Positions 49,576 through 57,897 of a DNA stretch of 64,000 nucleotides are shown in pieces. Location: contig JAJZVW010000014.1 of assembly GCA_021847015.1 (NCBI GenBank), positions 1 to 64,000 on the forward strand. Reading direction: 5' to 3'. The DNA comes from Pseudomonadota bacterium. GTDB lineage: Bacteria; Pseudomonadota; Alphaproteobacteria; Rhodospirillales; Magnetospirillaceae. A program made the translations under genes and the position numbers. Each line of letters opens with the position of its first letter. The stretch's first letter is position 1. A model generated the notes under the pieces. That model had not been told where the DNA came from. It did no database searches and saw nothing but the letters and a program-made list of their open reading frames with translations.

Positions 49576-50985
49576 ATGAGCTTCGTGGAGAAGAGAATGC
49601 CGGAAGACACGTTCGACCTCGTCGTTCTGGGCGGTGGCCCCGGCGGCTATGTGGCGGCTATCCGCGCCGCCCAGCTCGGCCTGCGCACGGCCGTGGTGGA
49701 ACGCGAGCACCTGGGCGGAATCTGTCTCAACTGGGGCTGCATTCCCACCAAGGCGCTGCTGCGATCCGCCGACATCCTGCGCTCCATGCGCCATGCCGAA
49801 TCCTACGGCCTGTCGGCGGGGGCGGTCGGCTTCGATCTGCCCAAGATCGTCGCCCGCTCGCGCGCCGTGTCGGCGCAGCTCCAGGCCGGCGTCAAGCACC
49901 TTCTGAAGAAGAACAAGGTTACCGTCTTCGAAGGCCACGGCCGGCTTTCCGGCAAGAACAAGGTCACGGTCGACGGCAAGAACGTGCTCACCGCCGCCCA
50001 CATCATCCTCGCCACCGGCGCGCGGGCGCGCGTTCTGCCTGGGCTGGAGCCGGACGGCAAGTTCGTGTGGACCTACAAGGAAGCCCTGGTGCCCGACACG
50101 GTGCCGAAGCGGCTGCTGGTCATCGGATCGGGCGCCATCGGCATCGAATTCGCGAGCTTTTTCAATGCTCTGGGGTCGCAGGTTACCGTCGTCGAGGTGA
50201 TGGACCGGGTTCTTCCTGTAGAAGATGAGGAAATCTCGGCTATCGCCAAGAAATCCTTCGAGAAACAGGGTATGACGATCATCACCGGGGCGAGTGTGAA
50301 GGGCTTGAGCAAATCCGCCGATGCGGTCACCGCCGTGATCGAGGCCGGCGGCAAGCCGCAGGAGATCGTCGCCGACCGCGTCATCTCGGCGGTGGGCATC
50401 GTCGGCAACGTCGAGAACATCGGCCTGGAAGGGACCAAGGTCGTCGTCGAGCGCTCGCACGTGGCGATCAACCAATGGTGCGAAACCGGCGAGCCTGGGG
50501 TCTACGCCATCGGCGACCTGGCCGGGCCGCCCTGGCTGGCGCACAAGGCCAGCCACGAGGGCGTGATCTGCGTCGAGAAGATCGCCGGCGTGAAGGACCT
50601 CCATCCCCTCGATGCGCGCAAGATCCCGGGATGCACCTATTGCCATCCCCAGGTGGCGAGCGTCGGCCTGACCGAGGCGCGGGCCAAGGACATGGGCTAT
50701 GCGGTGAAGGTGGGGCGCTTCCCGCTCATCGCCAACGGCAAGGCCATCGCGCTGGGCGAGACCGAGGGGCTGGTCAAGACCGTGTTCGACGCCAAGACCG
50801 GGGAATTGCTGGGCGCCCACATGATCGGGGCCGAGGTCACCGAACTGATCCAGGGCTACACGGTGGCCAAGACCCTGGAGACCACCGAGGCCGACCTCAT
50901 GCACACCGTGTTCCCGCACCCGACGCTGAGCGAGACGATGCACGAGGCGGTCCTCGACGCCTACGGGCGGGCCATTCACTTCTAG
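49576..50985 (+). CDS. lpd: dihydrolipoamide dehydrogenase (PDH E3)
   Basis: A 469-residue FAD disulfide reductase. ATG 49576 (MSFVEKRMPEDTFDLVVLGG) with AGGGGG upstream; ATG 49597 is an alternative. FAD motif LVVLGGGPGGYVAAIRAAQLG, redox pair in GGICLNWGCIPTKALL, NAD motif LLVIGSGAIGIEFASFFNALG, YAIGDLAGPPWLAHKASHEG, and the catalytic HPTLSE near the C-terminus. Bases 50150-50300 are slightly richer in A/T than the rest. Last gene of the pdh operon. Confidence 0.97.
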   Translation: MSFVEKRMPEDTFDLVVLGGGPGGYVAAIRAAQLGLRTAVVEREHLGGICLNWGCIPTKALLRSADILRSMRHAESYGLSAGAVGFDLPKIVARSRAVSAQLQAGVKHLLKKNKVTVFEGHGRLSGKNKVTVDGKNVLTAAHIILATGARARVLPGLEPDGKFVWTYKEALVPDTVPKRLLVIGSGAIGIEFASFFNALGSQVTVVEVMDRVLPVEDEEISAIAKKSFEKQGMTIITGASVKGLSKSADAVTAVIEAGGKPQEIVADRVISAVGIVGNVENIGLEGTKVVVERSHVAINQWCETGEPGVYAIGDLAGPPWLAHKASHEGVICVEKIAGVKDLHPLDARKIPGCTYCHPQVASVGLTEARAKDMGYAVKVGRFPLIANGKAIALGETEGLVKTVFDAKTGELLGAHMIGAEVTELIQGYTVAKTLETTEADLMHTVFPHPTLSETMHEAVLDAYGRAIHF

Positions 50986-51007
50986 CTTCGGGTGCCGATC
51001 GGACGTC

Positions 51008-51110
51008 TCGCGTGAAAGGTTCCTCGGTCGCATGCGCTCTCTCGGAACGACATGAACGGGAATGTCGCCCCGAGCGTAGCCGAGGGGCCTTTCAGGCACC
51101 ACGCGTGAGC
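51008..51110. repeat. palindromic intergenic repeat, CGCCCCGAGCG form
   Basis: TCGCGTGAAAGGTTCCTCGG..CTCTCGGAACGACA, then TGTCGCCCCGAGCGTAGCCG..GGGGCCTTTCAGGCAC..CGTGAGCG. It folds into a long imperfect hairpin and probably helps end the pdh transcript. The rest of 50986-51287 has only the ribosome binding site of the next gene. Confidence 0.7.
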
Positions 51111-51287
51111 GCTCGGGTCCGCCTCCCCGGCACGCCCGGGCGGTTCCGCTTGACCTCTTCGCCGGGCTGCCCGATATCCAAGGCATGACTGACAGCGTTC
51201 CCCGCCGCTCGCCAAGCGCGTTCCACCTTGCTATAAGGGCGTCCTCGCCCGTCGATTTCGCTTGGCAAGGGAAGGGGAGAGCCCCCG

Positions 51288-52190
51288 TTGAACACCGTTC
51301 TGTCCGTCCTGATTGCCGGCCATTTGGTCGCCGTGGAGGTGCTGGCCGGCGTCCTGCTGTTCCTGTCCGTGGTGGTGGGGCCGGCCCATGCCGGGGTGCC
51401 GGAACTGGTCCTCAAGCGCCGCAGCGAGAGGGTCGCCCTCGTTTGCCTGGCGGTGGCCACCGTGACCATGATCGGCTGGCTGTGGCTGGTGGCGGCGGCG
51501 CTGGCCGGGCTGCGCGGTCTGCCCTCGCCCGAGATCGTCTTCAACGTCCTCACCACCACGCCGTTCGGGATGGTGTGGGGCCTGCGCGCCCTGGCGGTGG
51601 CCTTCGCCGTCTCGGCGCTCATCCGCGGCTACGACCAGCGGAGCGGCCGCAGCCAGGCGCCGCTGGCGTGGTCGCTGATGGTGCTGATCTCGCTGACCCT
51701 GGCCAGCCGGATGGCGACCGGGGACCACCCCTATGCGGGCGTCCTTCTTCAAATGGTCCATCTGGCCGGATCGTCGGTCTGGGTCGGCGGACTGGTGGCG
51801 CTCGCCTTGCTGGCGTGGCGGATGGGGGCGAACGATCTCGCCGCCTGGCGCAAGCTTCCGATTGCGCGCGGCCGGGCTTACTTCTGGTACTTCGCCGGGT
51901 CGATGGCGGCCATCCTGGCGTCGGGCGCGGGAATGGGCTGGCTGCTGACTGGCGGACGCTTCTCGCTGGGCGCCTATTTCGACTCGGTTCTGGCGGTGAA
52001 GGCTGGGCTGGCCGTGGGCGCGCTCGCCGTGGGCGGCGTCAACCGCTCCGTCCTGGTCGCCCGTCTTCTGTCCGGAAAGCCCCGGGCGGCGGCTGCGTTG
52101 TGGATCGGCTTGGCCCTGGAGGGCGTGCTGATGGTGGCGGTCATCGGCGTCTCGGCCATGCTCGAACTGACCCCGCTGCCCATCCGGTGA
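51288..52190 (+). CDS. CopD-domain integral membrane protein
   Basis: A 300-residue protein with about eight membrane helices. TTG 51288 is chosen because GGGAAGGGGAGA ends 7 bases upstream and the N-terminal helix (NTVLSVLIAGHLVAVEVLAG) starts there. The CopD-like signature is in LLQMVHLAGSSVWVGGLVALALLAW (about 155-180) and VLAVKAGLAVGALAVGGVNR. CopD proteins are linked to copper uptake or handling. GTGA overlap with mobA suggests cotranscription, although no functional link between the two is known to me. Confidence 0.85.
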   Translation: MNTVLSVLIAGHLVAVEVLAGVLLFLSVVVGPAHAGVPELVLKRRSERVALVCLAVATVTMIGWLWLVAAALAGLRGLPSPEIVFNVLTTTPFGMVWGLRALAVAFAVSALIRGYDQRSGRSQAPLAWSLMVLISLTLASRMATGDHPYAGVLLQMVHLAGSSVWVGGLVALALLAWRMGANDLAAWRKLPIARGRAYFWYFAGSMAAILASGAGMGWLLTGGRFSLGAYFDSVLAVKAGLAVGALAVGGVNRSVLVARLLSGKPRAAAALWIGLALEGVLMVAVIGVSAMLELTPLPIR

Positions 52191-52828
52191 GCGCCGTGAC
52201 CGGGCCGGTGGCCGGGCTGGTGCTGGCGGGGGGACGGTCACGGCGCATGGGCGGCCGCGACAAGGCGCTGATCGACGTGGGCGGCCGGCCGCTGCTGGAA
52301 CGGGTGATCGAGCGGGCGCGGCCGCAGGTGGCGGCGCTGGTTCTCAACGCCAACGGCGATCCGCGCCGTTTCGCCGCCCACGGTTTGCCCTTGGTCGCCG
52401 ACGCCATAGGGGGGCACGCCGGGCCGCTGGCGGGAATTCTCGCCGGCCTCGAATGGCTGCGGGACAACCGGCCGGGAATGACGTGGATGGCCAGCTTCGC
52501 CGCCGACACTCCGCTGCTGCCCGCCGATCTGGTGACCCGCCTGGAGGCGGCGGTTCGGGCCGAGGGCGCGGACATCGCCTGTGCCGAGTCCGGCGGCGAA
52601 ATCCACCCCGTGTTCGCCCTGTGGCCGGTCCGGCTGGCGGGCGATTTGCGCCGCGCCCTGGTGGACGAGGACGTGCGCGGCGTCGGCCGCTGGATGCACC
52701 GCCACCGGGTGGCGCGGGCGGTCTGGCCGGCCGGGGAGAACGATCCCTTCTTCAACGTCAATACTCCCGACGACGTCGAGCGCCTCGGCCGGATGCTGGC
52801 CGGGCGGGGTTCCGGGCACGGCGTGTGA
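52187..52828 (+). CDS. mobA: molybdenum cofactor guanylyltransferase MobA
   Basis: A 213-residue nucleotidyltransferase adding GMP to Mo-molybdopterin. GTG 52187 overlaps the copD-like stop; GTG 52196 (VTGPVAGL) is an alternative. Motifs: GLVLAGGRSRRMGGRDKALI, LNANGDPRRFAAHGLPLVAD, GPLAGILAGLEW, FAADTPLLPADLV, HPVFALWPV and FFNVNTPDDVERL. The last residues (GSGHGV) and the stop codon lie inside an intergenic repeat, so the C-terminus may have been recruited from it. Confidence 0.95.
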   Translation: MSAVTGPVAGLVLAGGRSRRMGGRDKALIDVGGRPLLERVIERARPQVAALVLNANGDPRRFAAHGLPLVADAIGGHAGPLAGILAGLEWLRDNRPGMTWMASFAADTPLLPADLVTRLEAAVRAEGADIACAESGGEIHPVFALWPVRLAGDLRRALVDEDVRGVGRWMHRHRVARAVWPAGENDPFFNVNTPDDVERLGRMLAGRGSGHGV

Positions 52829-52920
52829 AAGGTTCCTCGTCGCCGGCGCCCGCTCGGAGCGACAGATTTTTTCCTGTCGCCCCGAGCGCAGCCGAGGGGC
52901 CTTTCGGGCATGGCGTGTGA
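52821..52920. repeat. palindromic intergenic repeat overlapping the mobA stop
   Basis: GTGTGAAAGGTTCCTCGTCG..CGCTCGGAGCGACAG, then CTGTCGCCCCGAGCGCAGCCG..GGGGCCTTTCGGGCAT..GTGTGAAA. Same family as 33022-33140 and 51008-51110. It lies between the convergent mobA and mobB genes and supplies the mobA stop codon. Confidence 0.7.
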
Positions 52921-52928
52921 AATCGCCG

Positions 52929-53426
52929 TTACGCCAGCCCCGCGCGGGCCAGGATGAAGGCGGCGACCGCGGCCGGATCGCCCAGGTCCAGCCGGGGCAA
53001 GGGCAATCCCTCCAGGGGGACGTCGGACGCGACGGCGACGATGCGGGGATCGTCCGGCCACAGCATGGGCTTGCCCAGCGACGGGCGATGAACCTCGACC
53101 TTGTCGTGGGGATGGAACTTGAACCCCTCGATCAGGAGGAGGTCAACCGGCTCCATGCGGGCGATCAAATCCTCGACCGCAGGCTCGGCGTCGCCGCGCA
53201 GCTCGCGCATCAGCGCCCAGCGCAGGCCCGAGGCGACCATCACCTCGCGCGCGCCGGCCTCGCGGTGGCGGTGGGAATCCTTGCCGGGCTTGTCGATGTC
53301 GAAGGCGTGATGGGCGTGCTTGACGGTCGAGACCGTGACGCCGCGGGCAGTGATCTCCCGCAGCAGCCCTTCCATCAGGGTGGTCTTGCCGGCGCCGCTC
53401 CATCCCGCCAGTCCGAAAATCTTCAT
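52929..53426 (-). CDS. mobB: molybdopterin-guanine dinucleotide biosynthesis adaptor MobB
   Basis: A 165-residue P-loop GTPase-like protein. ATG 53426 (MKIFGLAGWSGAGKTTLMEG). Walker A GWSGAGKTT, then STVKHAHHAFDIDKPGKDSH, REAGAREVMVASGLRWALMR, LLLIEGFKFHPHDKVEVHR. It assists MobA or delivery of the finished cofactor. mobA and mobB face each other here, 100 bases apart, instead of forming the usual mobAB operon. Confidence 0.95.
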   Translation of the reverse strand: MKIFGLAGWSGAGKTTLMEGLLREITARGVTVSTVKHAHHAFDIDKPGKDSHRHREAGAREVMVASGLRWALMRELRGDAEPAVEDLIARMEPVDLLLIEGFKFHPHDKVEVHRPSLGKPMLWPDDPRIVAVASDVPLEGLPLPRLDLGDPAAVAAFILARAGLA

Positions 53427-53627
53427 GTCGTCTGTTCCGCGCGATGCCCTCGGGCGAGGGTCTGCCACCGCCGGAGGGCGAGCGCAAGCCCATTCCCTTT
53501 TTCCTGCCCGGCGGCCCGCTTCCATCGCGCTCGCGCGATAGCCACCTGTTGTGCAGCGTGCATCGCCATGGTATCGCCCTAAAGTGGCGATACAGAATTC
53601 GATCCCTCCACAGCCCCCGGACCGCAC

Positions 53628-55364
53628 ATGCTTGGCATCATCCGAAACTTCGCGCGGCATCTGTGGGCCCTGGCCGGTCCTTTCTGGTTTTCCGAGGAAC
53701 GCTGGCCGGCGCGGGGGCTGCTGGCGGTCATCGTCGGCATGAACCTGGGCATGGTGTACCTGAACGTCCTGTTCAACAAATGGTACAACAGCTTCTACGA
53801 CGCCTTGCAGGGCAAGCACTTCGACGAATTCATCCACCAGATCGTCCGGTTCGGCGAACTGGCGGCGATCTTCATCATCGTCGCCGTCTACCAGACCTAT
53901 CTGCGTCAGATGCTCCAGATCCGCTGGCGGCGCTGGCTGACGGAACGGTTCCTCGGCGACTGGCTGGGCGGCCGGGCCTATTACCTGATGCAGGTGGCCG
54001 GCCAGGGGGCGGACAACCCCGACCAGCGCATCGCCGACGACGTGGATCTGTTCGTCGCCCGCACCCTGTCTCTCAGCCTGGGGCTGCTGGATTCGGTGGT
54101 CACCCTGGCGTCGTTCGCGGCCATTCTCTGGGGCCTGTCCGGCGGTCTCACCCTGCTGGGCATCACCATCCCCGGCTACATGCTGTGGGCGGCGGTGGTC
54201 TACGCGGTGCTGGGCACCTGGCTGGCCGACCGGATCGGCCGTCCGCTGGTGCGCCTCAACTTCGACCAGCAGCGCTTCGAGGCGGATTTCCGCTTCTCGC
54301 TGGTGCGCCTGCGCGAAAACGCCGAGGGCGTGGCCCTCTATGGCGGCGAGGCCGACGAATCCCAGCGCCTGCTTGGCCGTTTCGGCCGGGTGGTGGGCAA
54401 TTGGTGGGACATCATGCGCCGGCAGAAGAAGCTGACCTTCTTCACCTCGGGCTACGGCCAGATCGCCGTGGTCTTCCCCTACGTGGTCGCCGCCCCCCGC
54501 TACTTCGCCGGGGCCATCACCCTGGGCGGGCTGATGCAGACGGCGTCGGCCTTCGGCCAGGTGCGCGGCGCCCTGTCATGGTTCGTCGAGGCCTATGGCT
54601 CGCTGGCCGACTGGAAAGCCACGGTGGACCGGCTGCTGACGTTCCGGAACACGCTCGACCGGGCGCGGATGCCGGCCGCGGCCGCACCGGCCCTCGGGGG
54701 ATCGTCCGGGATCGACCGGCGCGAAACCCCATCTCCGGCGGTGGCGGCGGAAAATCTGGGGCTGGCGCTGCCGGACGGGCGTTCGCTGTGGCAGGGCGTC
54801 GATCTGCGCTTCGAACCGGGCGAGGCGGTGCTGCTCACCGGCCCCTCGGGCGCGGGCAAGAGCACGCTGATGCGGGCGATGGCCGGGCTGTGGCCCTTCG
54901 GCGAGGGCCGCATCGACATTCCCGCCGGGGCGCGGCTGCTGTTCCTGCCCCAGAAACCCTACCTGCCCATCGACACCCTGCGGGCGGCGGCCAGCTATCC
55001 CGCCCGCGGCGACACCTTCGACGATCGCGCCGTGGCCGAGGCCCTCGCGGCCTGCGGCCTGCCCGATCTGGCCGGGCAATTGGACGAAATCCACCACTGG
55101 GGCAACCGGCTGTCGCCCGGCGAACAGCAGCGCCTGGCTTTCGCCCGGGCCTTCCTGCACCGTCCCGACTGGCTGTTCCTGGACGAGGCCACGTCGGCCC
55201 TGGACGAGGCCGGGGAGGGGCGGCTCTATGCCCTCCTGCGCGAGCGGCTTCCGGACGCCGGCATCGTCAGCGTCGGCCACCGCGGCACCCTGGCGGCCTT
55301 TCACGACCGCGAGATAAACCTGCCGTCCCTGTGGCGGTCGGGGGAACGGGCGGCGGCGGAATAG
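53628..55364 (+). CDS. SbmA/BacA-YddA-type ABC transporter, fused membrane and ATPase domains
   Basis: A 578-residue half-transporter of the ABCD-like family (vitamin B12, bleomycin or antimicrobial-peptide type). Membrane domain 1-340: WFSEERWPARGLLAVIVGMN, NVLFNKWYNSFYDALQ, the family motif NPDQRIADDVDLF, and RENAEGVALYGGEADE. ATPase domain 370-570: Walker A LTGPSGAGKSTLMRAMAGLW, FLPQKPYLPIDTLRAA (Q loop), signature LSPGEQQRLAFARAFL, Walker B WLFLDEATSALDE and H loop SVGHRG. Probably imports or exports a peptide-like or cobalamin-like compound at the inner membrane. Stands alone. Confidence 0.93.
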   Translation: MLGIIRNFARHLWALAGPFWFSEERWPARGLLAVIVGMNLGMVYLNVLFNKWYNSFYDALQGKHFDEFIHQIVRFGELAAIFIIVAVYQTYLRQMLQIRWRRWLTERFLGDWLGGRAYYLMQVAGQGADNPDQRIADDVDLFVARTLSLSLGLLDSVVTLASFAAILWGLSGGLTLLGITIPGYMLWAAVVYAVLGTWLADRIGRPLVRLNFDQQRFEADFRFSLVRLRENAEGVALYGGEADESQRLLGRFGRVVGNWWDIMRRQKKLTFFTSGYGQIAVVFPYVVAAPRYFAGAITLGGLMQTASAFGQVRGALSWFVEAYGSLADWKATVDRLLTFRNTLDRARMPAAAAPALGGSSGIDRRETPSPAVAAENLGLALPDGRSLWQGVDLRFEPGEAVLLTGPSGAGKSTLMRAMAGLWPFGEGRIDIPAGARLLFLPQKPYLPIDTLRAAASYPARGDTFDDRAVAEALAACGLPDLAGQLDEIHHWGNRLSPGEQQRLAFARAFLHRPDWLFLDEATSALDEAGEGRLYALLRERLPDAGIVSVGHRGTLAAFHDREINLPSLWRSGERAAAE

Positions 55365-55392
55365 GCGGACGAGCGTATGTGAAAATAAAGGC

Positions 55393-55583
55393 TCTGTTCG
55401 CGGATCGTATCGATCGGGCCGCGCCTTACCCGTCATGCCGGTGCTCGTCGCGGGCATCCACGCCGTTCCACCTGACAGGCGGTGGAGGAGCGGCACGGCG
55501 TGGATGGCCGGAACACGTCCGGCCATGACGATATCACATTGAAATTACGCCATTTTATAGTGCCAATACGATCCGCGAACAGA
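55393..55583. mobile_element. 191-bp element with 18-bp perfect inverted ends (MITE-like)
   Basis: TCTGTTCGCGGATCGTAT at 55393-55410 and ATACGATCCGCGAACAGA at 55566-55583 are perfect inverted repeats. The interior has its own dyads (GCCGTTCCACC / GGTGGAGGAGCGGC, and CATCCACGCCG / CGGCGTGGATG) and no gene. No obvious target duplication. The shape is that of a non-autonomous transposable element; no transposase in the window matches it. Confidence 0.7.
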
Positions 55584-55624
55584 TCCGCAATAAAATATAC
55601 ATAAAAATCAATATATATCAAAAG

Positions 55625-55653
55625 TTGACACGGGCGTGAATGTGGTTAATGAT
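55625..55653 (+). promoter_or_regulatory. candidate promoter for the Cys-rich small protein
   Basis: A consensus TTGACA at 55625-55630 and TAATGA/AATGAT at 55647-55653 with a 16- or 17-base spacer, right after an AT-rich island (ATAAAATATACATAAAAATC, 55589-55608). About 30 bases before the ATG at 55685. Confidence 0.5.
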
Positions 55654-55684
55654 TCCCTACCAACTCAAGCCACAGGGGTAGGGA

Positions 55685-55888
55685 ATGACGACGCTACGAG
55701 TCCCAGGGTCCTGTTCGTATTGCGACAATTACGACGGAGGATTTTGCCGGCAGCCGTCTTCCGCTTTCTCCGGACAGCACATGTTCAGTTGCGCCTGCGT
55801 GAAATGTGGCGCCTATGCGGGGAAGATCGTGCCCGGCTCCTCGTCGGCCCGGACCGGCGGCTCCGCCCAGGGGCCGGCGAACCGGTAG
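55685..55888 (+). CDS. small Cys-rich protein, unknown
   Basis: A 67-residue protein with C-x2-C (CSYC, 10-13), a third Cys at 21 and a second cluster CACVKC (36-41), suggesting one metal site. Start ATG 55685 follows GGGGTAGGGA. No family recognised. Support is the promoter at 55625 and the regular Cys spacing; against it, the second half (GSSSARTGGSAQGPANR) looks non-conserved. Composition is less GC-rich than the neighbours. Confidence 0.4.
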   Translation: MTTLRVPGSCSYCDNYDGGFCRQPSSAFSGQHMFSCACVKCGAYAGKIVPGSSSARTGGSAQGPANR

Positions 55889-55929
55889 GCAAGGGCGGCT
55901 CGCCGGAGCCCGCGGTTCCGGCGAGCCGT

Positions 55930-56172
55930 TCACGGGACGGGGGGGAATTTCAGGGAATCCGCCGCGGGGGCGGATTGGAGGGCGAGGACCGCGCCGGTGA
56001 TGACGGCGCCAACGACGGTCAAGGCAGCCCCGAGATAAATCAAGCGATCCGCCAGGCGATGTCCGTTCTCCCTGCCGTGCCGGGTGCCCAGCAATTCGCT
56101 CGGGCAATTGGGGCAGGGAAAGGGCGGGAACACGTCCAGCGCGGTGCAGATGGAGCAGACGTCGTCGGACAT
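55930..56172 (-). CDS. small membrane protein with a zinc-ribbon-like N-terminus
   Basis: An 80-residue protein. Residues 1-25 carry two C-x2-C knuckles (VCSIC and PCPNC), followed by a basic segment (RHGRENGHRLADR) and one membrane helix (about 44-65, LIYLGAALTVVGAVITGAVLAL). ATG 56172 has GGAG 7-8 bases upstream. I do not know the family; such ribbon-plus-helix proteins often sense or scaffold. The facing small Cys-rich gene at 55685 ends 41 bases away. The 236 bases between this start and the GH25 gene hold nothing else clear. Confidence 0.5.
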   Translation of the reverse strand: MSDDVCSICTALDVFPPFPCPNCPSELLGTRHGRENGHRLADRLIYLGAALTVVGAVITGAVLALQSAPAADSLKFPPVP

Positions 56173-56408
56173 TTCAACGCTCCGGTCCGGGTTTCGACGC
56201 CCGAGAGACTAGCTCCTGTCGCCCTCGGTCGTTTCTGGGCGGAGGAACTAGCGGCCGGGGGAAAAGCATAAAGCCGGGGATTGGGGGCTTTTTGGACGTG
56301 ATCCAAAGGTTAGGTCCCGCCGGACCGCCTATTCCTCTGGCGTCGGCTTCACGATCCGCTCACATTTTTGCTCCAGGATGGCGGATGGTTCCGATCCGCG
56401 GAGAACGC

Positions 56409-57287
56409 ATGAATCTATCTCGCCGAACGCTGATGGCAGGATTGGCCGCCTTTCCGCTGGCGGCCTGCGGAACGCGCCCGCAGGCGGCGGCCGTCTCGGC
56501 CCCGCCCCAGCCGGACGCGCCGTTTCCGCTCCCGCCGGCCACGCCGGGCTGGGTGGCCGACCCCGCGCGGGCGGGGTTGAACGCCGTGATCGATCTCAGC
56601 CACTCCAGCATGGTCCGTGATTTCGCCGCCGCCCGCGAGGAGGGGCGCATCCTTGGCGTCATCCACAAGGCCACCGAAGGTGTCGGCTTCATCGACCCGC
56701 TCTATGCGGAGCGCCGCGCCCAGGCCCAGGCCGCCGGCCTGATGTGGGGCGCCTATCATTTCGGCACCTTCGAATGGCCGGGAGCCGATCAGGCGGCGGC
56801 GTTCCTGGCCACGGCCCAGCCCCAGCCCGACACCCTGATCGCGCTGGACCTCGAACTCAACGAACGCGACCCGGCCAACAGCATGGACATCGGCCGGGCC
56901 GAGGATTTCGTCCGCGCCGTCCACGCCGCGACCGGCCGGCTGCCGTTGCTTTACGTCCATCCGGTGTGGGCCGACGGCGGGGCGGTGGGCGGCTATGGGC
57001 GGACCCTGGGCGGGGCTATCCGGCCGGGGTCCATCCTCGCCGCGTGCGACCTTTGGCTGGCGGACTACCGGGCCACGCCGCAACTGCCCAGCGCCTGGGC
57101 GGCGCGCGGCTGGCGGTTGTGGCAGTACGCCGGAGACGCGGATGGCCGTGGCGGCGGCCCGTTCCGCGATTATGCGCGGTCCGTGGCCGGCATCGACCGC
57201 TGCGACCGCAACGTGTTCGTGTCGGACGAGGAGCGCCTGCGCCGCTATTGGCGCGAACAGGCCGGACGCGAGAGGCCCACGGTCTGA
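56409..57287 (+). CDS. GH25-family lysozyme-like lipoprotein
   Basis: A 292-residue exported protein. ATG 56409 with GGAGAACGC upstream. The N-terminus MNLSRRTLMAGLAAFPLAAC has a twin-arginine-like SRRTLM and a lipobox L-A-A-C20, so it is probably a lipoprotein. The glycoside hydrolase 25 barrel is visible from AVIDLSHSSMVRDFAA, GVIHKATEGVGFIDPLYAER, GLMWGAYHFGTFEW, LIALDLELNERDP (catalytic acids in the DxE position, D-L-E) to WLADYRATPQLPSAW and WRLWQYAGDADG. It would hydrolyse peptidoglycan or only bind it. A 107-bp tandem repeat follows directly. Confidence 0.88.
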   Translation: MNLSRRTLMAGLAAFPLAACGTRPQAAAVSAPPQPDAPFPLPPATPGWVADPARAGLNAVIDLSHSSMVRDFAAAREEGRILGVIHKATEGVGFIDPLYAERRAQAQAAGLMWGAYHFGTFEWPGADQAAAFLATAQPQPDTLIALDLELNERDPANSMDIGRAEDFVRAVHAATGRLPLLYVHPVWADGGAVGGYGRTLGGAIRPGSILAACDLWLADYRATPQLPSAWAARGWRLWQYAGDADGRGGGPFRDYARSVAGIDRCDRNVFVSDEERLRRYWREQAGRERPTV

Positions 57288-57319
57288 GGAGGCGGCGAAG
57301 CCGCCGACTAGCGCGTTGA

Positions 57320-57620
57320 GCGCGCCGCAGCGGCCGGAGATGCCGCAGGCATCGGAGGGAAAGCGAGGATAGCCAAGCGCGCGGAGGCGCGCGCTGGCGC
57401 CTGAGGCCATGACCTGAAACCGACTGGCGCGCCGCAGCGGCCGGAGATGCCGCAGGCATCGGAGGGAAAGCGAGGATAGCCAAGCGCGCGGAGGCGCGCG
57501 CCGGCGCCTGAGGCCATGACCTGAAACCGACTGGCGCGCCGCAGCGGCCGGAGATGCCGCAGGCATCGGAGGGAAAGCGAGGATAGCCAAGCGCGCGGAG
57601 GCGCGCGCCGGCGCCTGAGG
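57320..57620. repeat. 107-bp tandem repeat, about 2.8 copies
   Basis: Copies start at 57320, 57427 and 57534 with the word GCGCGCCGCAGCGGCCGGAG (first copy begins GCGCGCCGCAG after a slightly different lead). Copies are nearly identical (GCGCTGG versus GCGCCGG). Each has two small dyads: GATGCCGCAGGCATC and GCGCGCGGAGGCGCGCGC. The period is not a multiple of three, so it is not a protein repeat. The third copy is cut at 57620. The rest of 57621-57715 shows nothing. Confidence 0.92.
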
Positions 57621-57715
57621 GCTGACTTACGGCCCGACGTTGTCGCGCGTCCACTCGGCCATGGTGACGGATCGGCAGCCGCAACGGCGTGTCCAGGGGG
57701 AGGGTGGGGCGTCAG

Positions 57716-57852
57716 CGGTTCTCATTATGCATTTTTCGCTGTCATCCCGAGCCGATGGCGAGGGGGCTTTCCGGCACTTTCGCGTGAAAGATCCCTCTGT
57801 CGCTCCGCTCCCTCGGGATGACAACATTCCTTGATGCCGCATAATGAGAACC
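57716..57852. repeat. 137-bp palindromic element, TIR type A (copy 2)
   Basis: CGGTTCTCATTATGC at 57716-57730 and GCATAATGAGAACC at 57839-57852 enclose the same core as copy 1 at 39379-39516, with only a few differences (for example CGATGGCGAGGGGGC for CGACGGCGAGGGATC). The near identity of two copies 18 kb apart suggests recent spread. Confidence 0.85.
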
Positions 57853-57897
57853 TGCCGGAGCGTGGCGATGGGGAACCTTTCGCGCGGGGTGCGGGAT

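Noticed and set aside
57308-57684. Minus-strand open frames through the 107-bp repeats encoding repeated Pro/Ala peptides
   Set aside because: The period is not a multiple of three, the peptides change frame from copy to copy, and no start signal is seen.
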